Source: a virus
Direction: 5' to 3' (one strand)
DNA length: 52,434 bases
Virus record (IMG/VR): IMGVR_UViG_3300036791_000368
Location: 1-52,434 of that record
Part shown: positions 27,919 through 36,947 of the stretch, piece after piece
Layout of the letters: each line of letters starts with the position of its first letter
Numbering within the stretch: position 1 is the stretch's first letter
Made by a program: the position numbers and the translations under genes
Notes under the pieces: model-generated
Database searches by the model: none
What the model was told of the DNA's origin: nothing
Seen by the model: the letters and a program-made list of their open reading frames with translations, nothing else

Positions 27919-28389
27919 ATGGTATACGCAATAGCACTTGACCCGGGCGGAACAACGGGCGTAGCAATCGTCAGAGACCCTGATCAACCATGGAGCATAG
28001 TCGTAGACCAGCTAACAGGTGATCACTACATGGAGCTGTTCCGAATGCTCTACACATTAGAGCCGGAGTACATCATATGCGAGTCGTTTGAGAACCGCGG
28101 TCAGAGCAATACGCTACTGACTTCGATGGAGTATATCGGCGTAGTGAAGCTGTACATACAGCGGACCGGTACTATCGGGGTATGGCAGTCAGCTTCCACA
28201 GGGAAGGCTTTCTGGACAGATGCAGCGCTCAAGAAGTATGGTCTATACGTACCTGGTCTAAAGCACGCAAGAGACGCTATACGCCACTACGCTGCGTGGC
28301 AAACCTTTGCAAATAAAGACCGCAGCCTCTTACAGGACTCAGCGGTCGGGTCGTCCGTAGTAGTTCGCGGAGCCGAAGCAATAGACTGA
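27919..28389 (+). CDS. RuvC-like Holliday junction resolvase
   Basis: 156 aa; ATG 27919 after CAGGAG. RNase-H fold with LDPGGTTG (first catalytic Asp), ICESFENR (Glu) and HARDAIRH (last Asp). Such phage RuvC-like enzymes resolve branched DNA before packaging. Last rightward gene; its 3' end overlaps the endolysin gene on the other strand by 51 bases. Confidence 0.88.
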   Translation: MVYAIALDPGGTTGVAIVRDPDQPWSIVVDQLTGDHYMELFRMLYTLEPEYIICESFENRGQSNTLLTSMEYIGVVKLYIQRTGTIGVWQSASTGKAFWTDAALKKYGLYVPGLKHARDAIRHYAAWQTFANKDRSLLQDSAVGSSVVVRGAEAID

Positions 28390-29121
28390 ACCTTCGTCAG
28401 CAACGATTCGGTAACCGTTATTGCCGACACCAGCGATGCCTACAATGGCATGACCTTTCGGAACAACGTTCGGACTGTTCGGTGCACCTTTGAACTGCGC
28501 GTCACCAAATGCGTAGACAGCGCCGTCAGGCTTAACGATCCAGTAACCGTTACCACTTGCAGTGTTTGCGATCATGTCTTCTCCTCCCTGTGGGATTGAT
28601 GGTGTTGTAGTTCCTTCTCGAGCCTCCGTGATGACACGCTCCCAAGGGAAGCTTGGTCCTGGATCCCAATGGCCGCCACCCGACGCACCTAGATCTACGT
28701 GGCCGCAAACTCCCGCTGCTCCGCCTTGAGCTTCGGAGCTAGACAGCTTACGTATTGGAATGCCGAAAGCGGAAGCTTCCTCTGCAATCCAAGCTGCGCA
28801 GTTCGACAGCATCGTCGGGTGGCGACTCCATTCGTCGGGAGACCATGCAGCGAAGGCGCACAGTTCAGTTGAATCGCTGTACGGGTTCGCATTAGCTTGA
28901 GTCCAAGCCTTACTGGTCCTCGCAACGTACTCTCCAATGGTCCCTGGTGTATCGTCGATGCCAGTCTGTGAGGACACACCTGACGCAGGGTTCTGGAAGA
29001 ACGATCCTAACGACTGGTATGTCGTCGCACCCTCAGCTGTGTGGATGACAATCAAACGTACACTAGACCCTCGCGAGCTGTAGTTCGGTGACGGAATAAT
29101 ATGACGGTTAAGCGGCATCAT
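28339..29121 (-). CDS. Endolysin, N-acetylmuramoyl-L-alanine amidase
   Basis: About 260 aa. ATG 29121 or the adjacent 29118 after AAGGGG; a longer form from 29157 is possible. RLIVIHTAEGATTYQSL starts an amidase_2/PGRP domain; ELCAFAAWS, CGHVDLG and GGHWDPGP supply the zinc and substrate residues (H-x-D-P-G). The last 65 residues hold two repeats, NGYWIVKPDGAVYAFGDAQF and NGYRIVADEGSVYCFGSANY, a cell-wall repeat type seen in actinobacterial secreted proteins. Cuts the glycan-peptide bond at lysis. Confidence 0.93.
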   Translation of the reverse strand: MMPLNRHIIPSPNYSSRGSSVRLIVIHTAEGATTYQSLGSFFQNPASGVSSQTGIDDTPGTIGEYVARTSKAWTQANANPYSDSTELCAFAAWSPDEWSRHPTMLSNCAAWIAEEASAFGIPIRKLSSSEAQGGAAGVCGHVDLGASGGGHWDPGPSFPWERVITEAREGTTTPSIPQGGEDMIANTASGNGYWIVKPDGAVYAFGDAQFKGAPNSPNVVPKGHAIVGIAGVGNNGYRIVADEGSVYCFGSANYYGRPDR

Positions 29122-29233
29122 TTCCCCTTGGTGGCGGAGCTCCCGGTGTCCCGTCATCTTCTAGAGACTCGGCAGGCTCCTCTCTTGGCTCTGGTTCCGG
29201 CTCTGGCCATTGTGTTCGCTCTATACGTTCCAT
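29108..29233 (-). CDS. Small Pro/Glu-rich peptide, 41 aa
   Basis: ATG 29233 behind AAAGGAGCAGT, stop TAA 29108-29110 just inside the endolysin gene. Composition is dominated by Pro and Glu (EPEPEPREEPAE). It fills the gap between the tail-fibre gene and the endolysin and gives translational coupling to the latter. No family recognised. Confidence 0.6.
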   Translation of the reverse strand: MERIERTQWPEPEPEPREEPAESLEDDGTPGAPPPRGNDAA

Positions 29234-29244
29234 ACTGCTCCTTT

Positions 29245-29754
29245 CTAGTTCCCGTCAGCGAGAAACCTAATACCAGATACTGACTGCCACCACGTATAGC
29301 CGGTAGTAGTCGTGCTGCAGTTCGCCGTAACAACAGTACCATCGGGCACAATGTCTACCCGACCTGGTCCACCGGACGCTGCTTGGTTGGATTGTTGTTG
29401 TGAAAAGAGAAGTCGATTTGCTGGGCGGAACCCGCTAGGTAACGTGCAGATCGTAGGACCACTGCCCCCGCCAGCTACGCTAGTATTGATGCACGAACAA
29501 AGTCCTCTCAGATACACCCATCCTAGACTGTCCTTCATGTACTGACCAGCACGCCATCCACTACCAAAATCGGTAAAGGCGCTGGTGTACGGAAGCCCAG
29601 CCCATACGCCGGCTTTGGGACCCACACCAGCTGGACCAATAGCTCCAGCCGCACCAGCTGTACCTATGCTACCTGGGCCACCTGGCGGACCTTGAGCACC
29701 AGGTACAGCAATGAAAGCTCCGGTCGCGACGTCCCAGTACTTGAGGAGAGGCAT
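29245..29754 (-). CDS. Collagen-like tail fibre protein, copy 1
   Basis: 169 aa; ATG 29754 (GGAGGTTG upstream). Layout: LLKYWDVATGAFIAVPG start, a short Gly-X-Y run, then a globular tip with YMKDSLGWVYLRGL, LPSGFRPANRLLF, GRVDIVPDGTVV and the end GIRFLADG. The two genes upstream have the same layout. Likely trimeric receptor-binding or adhesion fibres at the tail tip. The tip contains four Cys not found in its sisters. Confidence 0.82.
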   Translation of the reverse strand: MPLLKYWDVATGAFIAVPGAQGPPGGPGSIGTAGAAGAIGPAGVGPKAGVWAGLPYTSAFTDFGSGWRAGQYMKDSLGWVYLRGLCSCINTSVAGGGSGPTICTLPSGFRPANRLLFSQQQSNQAASGGPGRVDIVPDGTVVTANCSTTTTGYTWWQSVSGIRFLADGN

Positions 29755-29755
29755 A

Positions 29756-30259
29756 TCAACCTCCATCCGCTAGGAACTGAATACCGGAAAGTTGTACCCA
29801 CGGGTTGGTTGCGGCAAAGGCTGTTGTAGTGAACACTACACCTCCATCGCTTTGAACCTGCAGACGCCCCGGTCCCTGACCGTACGTCGCGTACCCACCA
29901 ATAACAATCGGGAACAACTCCCACGCAGCAGGACGAAACCCACTAGGTAAAGTTGTGATGATCGGCCCAGTACTTGAGTACGCAACCGATCCACTTAGCT
30001 GAGCAAGTCCGCGGATAAAGACCCACCCTTGGCTGTCTTTCATGTACTGGACGGGATTGAACGAATTCCCATAGTTCGACCAACCCGCCCCAAAAGAAAC
30101 CTGTACCCAAGCACCTAAAGATGCTGAAGAACCTGACGGACCTTGAGCTCCAGCCGCTCCTGGTGGCCCAGTCGGACCTTGCACACCTTGGGGGCCAGGT
30201 ATAGATGGCAACGAGATGAAAGCTCCAGTAGCGACGTCCCAGTACTTGAGGAGCGTCAT
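29756..30259 (-). CDS. Collagen-like tail fibre protein, copy 2
   Basis: 167 aa; ATG 30259. Same architecture as its neighbours: LLKYWDVATGAFISLPS, collagen-like GPQGVQGPTGPPG, then the tip YMKDSQGWVFIRGL, LPSGFRPAAWELF, GRLQVQSDGGVV and IQFLADGG. The ribosome site of copy 1 lies in its last codons. The tip sequence differs strongly from the sisters while the framework residues stay. Confidence 0.82.
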   Translation of the reverse strand: MTLLKYWDVATGAFISLPSIPGPQGVQGPTGPPGAAGAQGPSGSSASLGAWVQVSFGAGWSNYGNSFNPVQYMKDSQGWVFIRGLAQLSGSVAYSSTGPIITTLPSGFRPAAWELFPIVIGGYATYGQGPGRLQVQSDGGVVFTTTAFAATNPWVQLSGIQFLADGG

Positions 30260-30260
30260 C

Positions 30261-30767
30261 TCAGCTTCCATCCGCTATGAACTGGATATCAGAGAGCGAA
30301 GCAAAGGTAGCCGCAACCGTGGCTTGCGTAGTTGAGTTGTTGAGCACTACCGTACCGTCAGACAGTACATGAACACGACTAGGGTAGCCTTGAGTTGATA
30401 CCGACCGAACAAGGCTCTGGAAGAGCTCACCGTTCGCTGGTCGGAACCCACTAGGCAAAGTCGCTATAAGGCTGGTCGCATCAGTAGCTATCGCGGAGGT
30501 GCTCGTAACAAGGCCGCGCAGGTAGACGATACCCATCGCGTCCTTAGCGTACTGCCCAGGCCTCCAACCACTACCATAGTCTGACCACGTAGCAGCGTAG
30601 GGTAATGCAGTCCACGTCAAAGAACTACTGTAGGAAGGGCCCTGTGGACCAGGCGCTCCAGCTGGACCCGCTTGTCCTGCTGGACCTTGTATTCCTTGTG
30701 GGCCAGGTGCTCCGGGTATAGTGATGTACGCTCCAGTTGCTACGTCCCAGTATTTAAGCTGCGACAT
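30261..30767 (-). CDS. Collagen-like tail fibre protein, copy 3
   Basis: 168 aa; ATG 30767, AAAGG upstream. QLKYWDVATGAYITIPGAP, collagen-like repeats, then YAKDAMGIVYLRGL, LPSGFRPANGELF, VHVLSDGTVV and IQFIADGS. First of the tandem trio in transcription order. Tail tip fibre or decoration; receptor unknown. Confidence 0.82.
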   Translation of the reverse strand: MSQLKYWDVATGAYITIPGAPGPQGIQGPAGQAGPAGAPGPQGPSYSSSLTWTALPYAATWSDYGSGWRPGQYAKDAMGIVYLRGLVTSTSAIATDATSLIATLPSGFRPANGELFQSLVRSVSTQGYPSRVHVLSDGTVVLNNSTTQATVAATFASLSDIQFIADGS

Positions 30768-30777
30768 AATACCTTTC

Positions 30778-31347
30778 CTAGTTCACGGACAGAAGGTGTA
30801 CTGAGAAGTTCCACAGGGAGACGTACCCCGCTGGGCAGACACCAGCTTGACCTGTACCGTTGTAGTAGGCAATGGCAAGGGTGTCTCCTGCGACGCAGGC
30901 TACCTGGTCGTTGACTTCCGCTTCCCACGCCGTCGATGTGATAGCCGTCTGCGCTGCGCGGGCATACTCCGAGCTATTTTTCATAATCACGATATACGCC
31001 TGACCACCAGCGTTGTTGAAACCGATGTATACCCTACCGACCGCAAGGTATACACCTGGTATGGGTGCAGTAAACGTCCCCGCACCTATGTTCAACAAAC
31101 CGTAGGCGTCATACACCGTTTGGTTGTAAGTGCTGGTGTACGTAGTCGCTGTTGCGGGAATGTTCTGCTGTACATTGGTGTTCGCCTTTGCACGGATGAC
31201 ATCTCGCGCACGTCTCCATGCACCACTAGCTACTCCGTTCTTCGCAACCCACACGTCACCGTTCGGATCGGTATAGGTCTGGACTGTCGTACCCGTCGTA
31301 ACCGGTGGAGGTAGAGGAACAATAGTGGCGTACGTAGCGATAGTCAT
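30778..31347 (-). CDS. Tail fibre protein with C1q-like head
   Basis: 189 aa; ATG 31347 overlaps the stop of the longer fibre gene. TVQTYTDPNGDVWVAKNGVA, GAWRRARDV, then a beta-sandwich with IPGVYLAVGRVYIG and CVAGDTLAIAYY, as in C1q/TNF-like heads of phage fibres. Shares the VWVAKNGV/ARDV module with the next two genes, but has no collagen run. Confidence 0.78.
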   Translation of the reverse strand: MTIATYATIVPLPPPVTTGTTVQTYTDPNGDVWVAKNGVASGAWRRARDVIRAKANTNVQQNIPATATTYTSTYNQTVYDAYGLLNIGAGTFTAPIPGVYLAVGRVYIGFNNAGGQAYIVIMKNSSEYARAAQTAITSTAWEAEVNDQVACVAGDTLAIAYYNGTGQAGVCPAGYVSLWNFSVHLLSVN

Positions 31348-32771
31348 CAGCCCGTCCCCAGATAGTCAACAGTGGCGAATGTCGAGTTCGCGTTCGTACC
31401 ACCCGCAATAGCTGTTCCAGCCGACTCAACAACAGTAAGATAGTCACCAGCTGCACAATAGACACTGCCGGAACCTATCGGCGTTGGATAGAGACCGGCC
31501 GGCATAACAGTGGAAAAACCTTGTGCAGACAGAGAGCCATTCTTGTAGACATCTAGCTGGTACCAGTTAGTGCCTCCAGCTGTTGATAGTACAAGGCCTC
31601 GAGTTTGCAGGTGGTACCAACCAGCAACAATCGCAGAGAACTGTCCTGTCGCAGTCGAATACACACCGTAAACATCTCGATCAATCGTGTCGAAGACCAA
31701 CACCGCGGCTGCTGTAGTCCAGTTGAAAGCTGCGTTGCGCCATACGCGCGCGTGCAATACATCTCGTGCACGCTTCCATGCCCCAGCGTTGACACCGTTC
31801 TTGGCTACCCATACGTCGCCTAGTGCGTCGGTGAAGGTCTGAATCGTAGTCCCAGAGGTGACCGGCGCGGGAAGGTTGGGCGTGCGTGCATCGACGTAGC
31901 TCTTGTTGGCGTAGTCAGCGGGGTTGATCGGAGCCGGAGCCTGAGCCGATCCAATGATGATCACGTTGACGTTGTTCGGCATGTTCTGTGCGACGCGTAC
32001 CTGAAGGTGGTTGGCGTCTTGCACCGAGATCTGAGCAGAGACCATCTGGTTCGTCACTGCGTCCCACATCTGCACCACTGGGGTCGTGGTGCCGAGGTTG
32101 TGTGTGATCGTGTATGGTGACGAAGCAACCGTAGGCGAGGTCAAGGTCTGCATGTACGTGAACGGGTACGCTATAGGAGCTGGGTTGGTACCTGTATCTA
32201 CCCAGAGCAAACCCTCTGGAGGCGCGATAGTAGGCGCAGAGGGGTTCGGAGCAGTAGCAGCTACGTCGACATACGCTGCACCAGGCGCACCAGCAGGTCC
32301 GGCAGCACCAGGTGGTCCTGTTGAACCCGCTGGTCCTGTTGCTCCAGGTGGACCAGGTACCGTAGAGGCTGGTCCTGCCGGTCCAGGCGGACCAGTTGAT
32401 CCTGCGTTACCTGGTGGTCCAGTCGGTCCTTGTGGTCCCTGATCTCCTGCAACTTCAACAACCTCGATCGGCGGGATAGCAGAGATACCACTAACACTGA
32501 TGTGCGTTGGAGGAGCAGTGACTACGTTGACGGGTGTAGCTTGCGTAACGGTTACACTCACTGCCTCGACGGGAGCGAGGTTTACGTTGCCTACGCCAAT
32601 CACGTAGTTTGGCGGTATACCTGTAAGGTTTACGTAGTTCGGTGGTACCGTTACTGCGACAGTTGGTGGAGGTGCTATGATAGCACTGACGTGAGTTGTC
32701 GTCGTCTCTGCTTCGACGATGACCGTACTGGCATCAGTGACCGCTACGATGATGTCGGAGCCGTTGCTCAT
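31347..32771 (-). CDS. Long collagen-like tail fibre protein
   Basis: 474 aa; ATG 32771 overlaps the stop of the gene before it. A Val/Thr/Pro-rich N-terminal part carries repeated PPNYV and PPTH motifs, then about 20 Gly-X-Y triplets (residues 110-165), then a middle domain ending NKSYVDAR, the VWVAKNGV...AWKRARDV module and a C1q-like head ending VDYLGTG. Likely the main long fibre. Confidence 0.85.
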   Translation of the reverse strand: MSNGSDIIVAVTDASTVIVEAETTTTHVSAIIAPPPTVAVTVPPNYVNLTGIPPNYVIGVGNVNLAPVEAVSVTVTQATPVNVVTAPPTHISVSGISAIPPIEVVEVAGDQGPQGPTGPPGNAGSTGPPGPAGPASTVPGPPGATGPAGSTGPPGAAGPAGAPGAAYVDVAATAPNPSAPTIAPPEGLLWVDTGTNPAPIAYPFTYMQTLTSPTVASSPYTITHNLGTTTPVVQMWDAVTNQMVSAQISVQDANHLQVRVAQNMPNNVNVIIIGSAQAPAPINPADYANKSYVDARTPNLPAPVTSGTTIQTFTDALGDVWVAKNGVNAGAWKRARDVLHARVWRNAAFNWTTAAAVLVFDTIDRDVYGVYSTATGQFSAIVAGWYHLQTRGLVLSTAGGTNWYQLDVYKNGSLSAQGFSTVMPAGLYPTPIGSGSVYCAAGDYLTVVESAGTAIAGGTNANSTFATVDYLGTG

Positions 32772-33466
32772 CCTGTTCCTTCATAGTTGAGGGATCCGTA
32801 AGAAGCGTCAGCACGACCAGTTGTTGTCGTGAATGCTGTACCACAGCCGTAGAGAGCACCTAGTGTATCGTTGGCGTTACATCTTTGCACATCATTAACC
32901 GCTATTGTCAGCTGGTTTGTATATCCGCTGTGCAGACTACCAAAAGCTGTTTGTGCTCCATTCAACGTACTTATGAACTGACACCACTGTCCGGCAGCGG
33001 TAGGAGAATATGCTACCAGGAAGGTATAGCGATAAAGTCCTGGTATTGGCACCTTAAGATTGGGAGCTACAAACATGCCGTAAGGGTCATCCTGAGCGGT
33101 ATCAAAGGGAAATGCAGCTTGTCCAATGGTCATGGAGAAGCCAGCATTGCGGTAGATACGTGCATACAGCACATCTCTTGCACGCTTCCACGCCCCACCA
33201 CTTACACCATTTTTAGCGACCCATACATCACCCAGCTGGTCGGTGTACGTCTGGATGGTAGTGCCAGTAGTGACTGGTGGAGGAAGCGTCACATAGGAAG
33301 GTCCTGATGGTCCTACTGGTCCCTGGGGCCCTACTGGCCCTACTGACCCAGGTGGGCCAGCTGGTCCTTGCGCTCCTGGCGGTCCTGCTGCTCCAGCAAT
33401 CGAGACGACGGTGATACCCCAGAAGTTCTCCTGGACAACCGAGACAGTATAGTCCTGTACGGTCAA
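32768..33466 (-). CDS. Collagen-like tail fibre protein with C1q-like head
   Basis: 232 aa; TTG 33466 overlapping the previous stop (TTGA), with GGAGGAAGG upstream. Short N-terminal attachment part, Gly-X-Y repeats, then VWVAKNGVSGGAWKRARDV, a beta-sandwich with VPIPGLYRYTFLVAY and NANDTLGALYGCG, ending LNYEGTG like its sister. Three genes in a row share this head. Confidence 0.82.
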   Translation of the reverse strand: MTVQDYTVSVVQENFWGITVVSIAGAAGPPGAQGPAGPPGSVGPVGPQGPVGPSGPSYVTLPPPVTTGTTIQTYTDQLGDVWVAKNGVSGGAWKRARDVLYARIYRNAGFSMTIGQAAFPFDTAQDDPYGMFVAPNLKVPIPGLYRYTFLVAYSPTAAGQWCQFISTLNGAQTAFGSLHSGYTNQLTIAVNDVQRCNANDTLGALYGCGTAFTTTTGRADASYGSLNYEGTG

Positions 33467-33801
33467 GGCATTCCTTCCTCCGTTACGTCAGCTGTCACGG
33501 TGACTGTACCTGCGACGACTGTCGTGACACCGTTAGGACCGTCGAGCTCCAAATCCCAAACGCCGTTGAAGCACGTGTCGCTAAGTGTCGCGGATAGCTT
33601 TACGTCTACGATGTTCGGTGTGCTTACCGTGCACGCCATCTCTATCGGCCCAGCTATACCAGGTCCCTTACGGATCTGTGCCTTCGCGGTTACCCCCGTT
33701 AGATCCACAGGGGTCGTCATCGCAGTATCTTGCCAGAGTTTAAACTGCCAGTCGTATGAGTCACCTTGGTAGATCTGTAGGTTGAAATTACCTGGTGCCA
33801 T
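33463..33801 (-). CDS. Small baseplate/tail protein, 112 aa
   Basis: ATG 33801 behind AAAGGAGG. FNLQIYQGDSYDWQFKLW start, TPVDLTGVTAKAQIRK and a final beta strand rich in Thr/Val are typical of small Ig-like phage baseplate proteins (BppU N-terminal-like) placed before fibre genes. Likely connects fibres to the tail tip. Confidence 0.72.
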   Translation of the reverse strand: MAPGNFNLQIYQGDSYDWQFKLWQDTAMTTPVDLTGVTAKAQIRKGPGIAGPIEMACTVSTPNIVDVKLSATLSDTCFNGVWDLELDGPNGVTTVVAGTVTVTADVTEEGMP

Positions 33802-33813
33802 TGCTACCTCCTT

Positions 33814-34983
33814 TCACAGCTTCTTGGCTATCTGCAAGTGCTTCTTCTCCTCTGTGGATATGCGACGTAGCAACGAACCCATTCGAGGTCCGACTGTTAC
33901 AGTCACAGATTCTTCACCTGCATCATCACCGAGGAAAATATCAATCTCAGATACACGTCCGGTAAAGTTCTCGTCTAGACGTCCGTGGTTAATAATGACA
34001 TCTACGATATCACCTAACCAAAGTATGTCAGGATTCCACCAACCCATCGTCAACGTTAAAGTGTACGAAGGTATCGAAGCGGCACGCACAACTAGGTCGC
34101 CTAGTGCGGCGGCATCATTGGTTGCTTGAACTAGGATGTTAGTATTGCTGTCGATAGCTTCCCAACGGCTGCGAATAGCGAAGTTCGCCTCGTACAATAC
34201 ATTGGTTACGATATCGACATAAGACACAAGTGCAGCTCCGCCACTTGTAGGTTGACCACCAGTATAGCGGATCAGGTTCGCGTACTTAGTGGCGTCTAGC
34301 GTACGTTGTGCTGCCATTACGTTGTCACCATACACCAGTGTCAGGCCCTGAGCAGTACCACGTCCGAGCTGGTTGTAGATACCTTCAGATGGTATGGGCC
34401 AGGTGTTGAACTTCAGGTTAGCATCGATGTTCCAGTCGAAGCCTTGGTTGAGTGTAGCTAGAGACTCGACGTCGCCACCAACAATCGAACCTGCCGTCGC
34501 TGTATAGGTTCGCTGTACAGAGGCAGGCGTGACACCTCTCGTTATACCAAACGCGCCAGGCAGTCTCGTCTCGGATGTATTGATTAGACTCCAGGCAATG
34601 TCTGACTGATCCTGATTCGTAAAGACAACATCTGGATCCGTTACGATTCTGTAAGCTAGCATGCCTCGATAGTCTACTGCCGAGAATTGTACCGTATGTT
34701 GATCTGGTTCACCTCCAGCAGCTATACCACCAGGGGAGCCGAGTATGTCATTCGAAGCACCGAAACGTCCACGGTACATCAGTTTCGTGTCTCGGTAGAC
34801 AATACAGTCAGTATCTAGTTCATCAATCATACCAGCTTGATCATCCATGGCATTCATGGTGAAGCTAACTGTACAAGTATCCATCAAGAAGAACATGAGC
34901 TGTCGCGACGTAGCGTTGGTAATCTCGCCAATAGCATTACCCTGCGCATCTGCGACGATCATGTGCCAAGCTGCGGTAGCCAT
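33814..34983 (-). CDS. Minor tail protein (Gp37-like)
   Basis: 389 aa; ATG 34983 overlapping the previous stop. GEITNATSRQLMFFLMDT, then YRGRFGAS, and long beta-rich blocks match minor tail proteins of the Gp37/tail-associated type in actinophages. Located between the collar-domain protein and the fibres, so it is part of the tail tip. Confidence 0.78.
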   Translation of the reverse strand: MATAAWHMIVADAQGNAIGEITNATSRQLMFFLMDTCTVSFTMNAMDDQAGMIDELDTDCIVYRDTKLMYRGRFGASNDILGSPGGIAAGGEPDQHTVQFSAVDYRGMLAYRIVTDPDVVFTNQDQSDIAWSLINTSETRLPGAFGITRGVTPASVQRTYTATAGSIVGGDVESLATLNQGFDWNIDANLKFNTWPIPSEGIYNQLGRGTAQGLTLVYGDNVMAAQRTLDATKYANLIRYTGGQPTSGGAALVSYVDIVTNVLYEANFAIRSRWEAIDSNTNILVQATNDAAALGDLVVRAASIPSYTLTLTMGWWNPDILWLGDIVDVIINHGRLDENFTGRVSEIDIFLGDDAGEESVTVTVGPRMGSLLRRISTEEKKHLQIAKKL

Positions 34984-36050
34984 TATAACTTGATCAGAGG
35001 TACAACGCCGATAACGGGTGGGACGATCTGAAACGATGCAGGACTCGGGTTACCTAAAGTTACCGACCCGTGGACATTCGCAGCGCCGACGGCTGTAGAA
35101 GTTTGCGCCGTCATGTCGTAGGCAGGTGCGTGGTTCGCCGGAGAGCCTGAGGCATTGGAGTAAATGGTACTCGGTGAGTAGTAGGTCATGAACCCTGACG
35201 TCCCTGCAGTAGCCCCGTGACTGTGACCAGAGTCGCTAATACTGAGTCCAGCAGACAACTGTGGTATGTGTTGAGTTCCTAGCGTCGCAGACTGTGCACC
35301 ACCAACAGCACCCATTGGCAAGTTGATCGCACCACCAAAGAACACCGGAAGTAGACCACGAACGTCTGGTACGTTGAAAGTCGTAGAGTTGTCCCCAACG
35401 CCAAAGCGTGTACCCCACATCGCGAATAACGCAGCACCGGCACCTGTACGAGAGATCGCACGACCATCACCTACAGTCCAACCTGGTGGAGGACTCGTCG
35501 AGTCACCGAGCCACGGCTGGAGTGCACCAGACGGTTGCGGGAACGCAAGTACTCCCGGACGACTATCAGTGATCATAGCGTTAGTAACCGATGATGCAAG
35601 AGGCCCTACGAGAATCTGCGCTAGTAGTACGGAACTAGGTGCTAGCGTAGGAGGACTCTGCGAACCCGTAGTAGCTGGAGTACCAGTAACAATCTTAATC
35701 TGGAAGTCGTTGTTGCCACCACCGATGACGTTGTCGTCACGTACCTGTACGACGACGTTATCAATACGCGACTGGCCCGCTGGAGGTGAAGCAGTAACCG
35801 ATGGGTTCACGACAGTATCCGACCAGCAGATGTAGGAGCCTTGATTCGGTGCATCCGTACCGACAACTGAGATGCGCCCCGGCGCAATGTCTACAGACAT
35901 ACCAGGTGTACCTGCGTGCTGCGAGACAAGATAGGCACCAGAGCCCGATAGCAATAGCGAGGTGCTCCGTGTAACGTCTTGGAGGAACAGTCTGTCGTAC
36001 TGTGCTGGGTATGAACCCTCTTGCATATACGTTGGCGGGTAAAGTGCCAT
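34983..36050 (-). CDS. Tail-collar domain protein
   Basis: 355 aa; ATG 36050. Residues 1-160 hold a tail-attachment domain (VDIAPGRISVVGTDAPNQGSY). Then a phage tail collar domain: PPPGWTVGDGRAISRTG, FAMWGTRFGVGD and TTFNVPDVRGLLPVFFGG. The C-terminal part has DSGHSHGATAG with His pairs like the metal-binding fibre tips of other phages. Likely a tail tip fibre. Confidence 0.87.
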   Translation of the reverse strand: MALYPPTYMQEGSYPAQYDRLFLQDVTRSTSLLLSGSGAYLVSQHAGTPGMSVDIAPGRISVVGTDAPNQGSYICWSDTVVNPSVTASPPAGQSRIDNVVVQVRDDNVIGGGNNDFQIKIVTGTPATTGSQSPPTLAPSSVLLAQILVGPLASSVTNAMITDSRPGVLAFPQPSGALQPWLGDSTSPPPGWTVGDGRAISRTGAGAALFAMWGTRFGVGDNSTTFNVPDVRGLLPVFFGGAINLPMGAVGGAQSATLGTQHIPQLSAGLSISDSGHSHGATAGTSGFMTYYSPSTIYSNASGSPANHAPAYDMTAQTSTAVGAANVHGSVTLGNPSPASFQIVPPVIGVVPLIKL

Positions 36051-36059
36051 CGATACCTC

Positions 36060-36947
36060 CTATAGGTACGCGTCGTTCCAGAGGACGACACAACTGGCTG
36101 GTAGCGCAGCGGCGTCTGCGCTGAACCTGAAGTAGTTACTGCCTGGAGCCATTGGCGTCCAGACCGTATTGATGAAGTCGAGGTTGGCGTAGCGTGACGA
36201 CCCATCCGCACCGCCAAGCATCACCGTTCGAGCATGAGTATCGATCTCTAGCATGTCAGTCGTTAGGAGTGAAATCAAGACCTTGACCTCTCCTACGACG
36301 ACGTCGTTCGGCCGGTACCGTAGCTGGATCACCGGATTCGTACACGGACCATAAAATTGGTAAATCGGCCACGTCTTATACGTCCCATCAGTATTAGCTA
36401 CAGCAGTTCCGGGGTCTCGTACAGGTGGTGGATAGGTGATATTGTACTTGCGAGGGTATATACGACCGGGAGCGGGAAGGAAGAGTGACTGCAGGGTGAT
36501 CGACTGCTGTTGACAGTCGTGTGCCTCTGGATCAGCCTTGAACTGGATCTGGAACGCTAAGGCTGTTGGTGAGCTCGCCATCCGTGTCCACTGTGAGACA
36601 CGAAGGTTACGAAGCTCGTGCTGAGGCATATCATCGTCTATGTTGTAGCGTAGCTTGAACCGCCCCTGAGGATCGAGAAAAGGTTGTAGTAGCTGCCAGT
36701 TGTTGGAACGAGACGAACCAGGAATGTTGAAACACTTACCGGTAATACTTACGACTCGCTGGGCAAAGAACTGCGTAACGTCTTGAACACCATCACTAGA
36801 CGCGTTGTTGTATACGACTTCTCGAACTGCAGGTGCACCCAAATCCTTCTGCGAGATAGCGATGCCGTTGTTCTGCCAGTTGTTTAGGTCTAGCTTTAGA
36901 GTTGGCGGTGGACCATCTGACGTCTCAAGTAAGAAGGATCTAGTCAT
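36060..36947 (-). CDS. Distal tail protein
   Basis: 295 aa; ATG 36947 (GTG 36950 just before overlaps the tape measure stop). Directly downstream of the tape measure, the usual place of the distal tail (Dit) protein. Beta-rich, with a first domain forming a ring (VVSITGKCFNIPGSS) and a galectin-like second half. The family is inferred from order plus pattern. Confidence 0.78.
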   Translation of the reverse strand: MTRSFLLETSDGPPPTLKLDLNNWQNNGIAISQKDLGAPAVREVVYNNASSDGVQDVTQFFAQRVVSITGKCFNIPGSSRSNNWQLLQPFLDPQGRFKLRYNIDDDMPQHELRNLRVSQWTRMASSPTALAFQIQFKADPEAHDCQQQSITLQSLFLPAPGRIYPRKYNITYPPPVRDPGTAVANTDGTYKTWPIYQFYGPCTNPVIQLRYRPNDVVVGEVKVLISLLTTDMLEIDTHARTVMLGGADGSSRYANLDFINTVWTPMAPGSNYFRFSADAAALPASCVVLWNDAYL

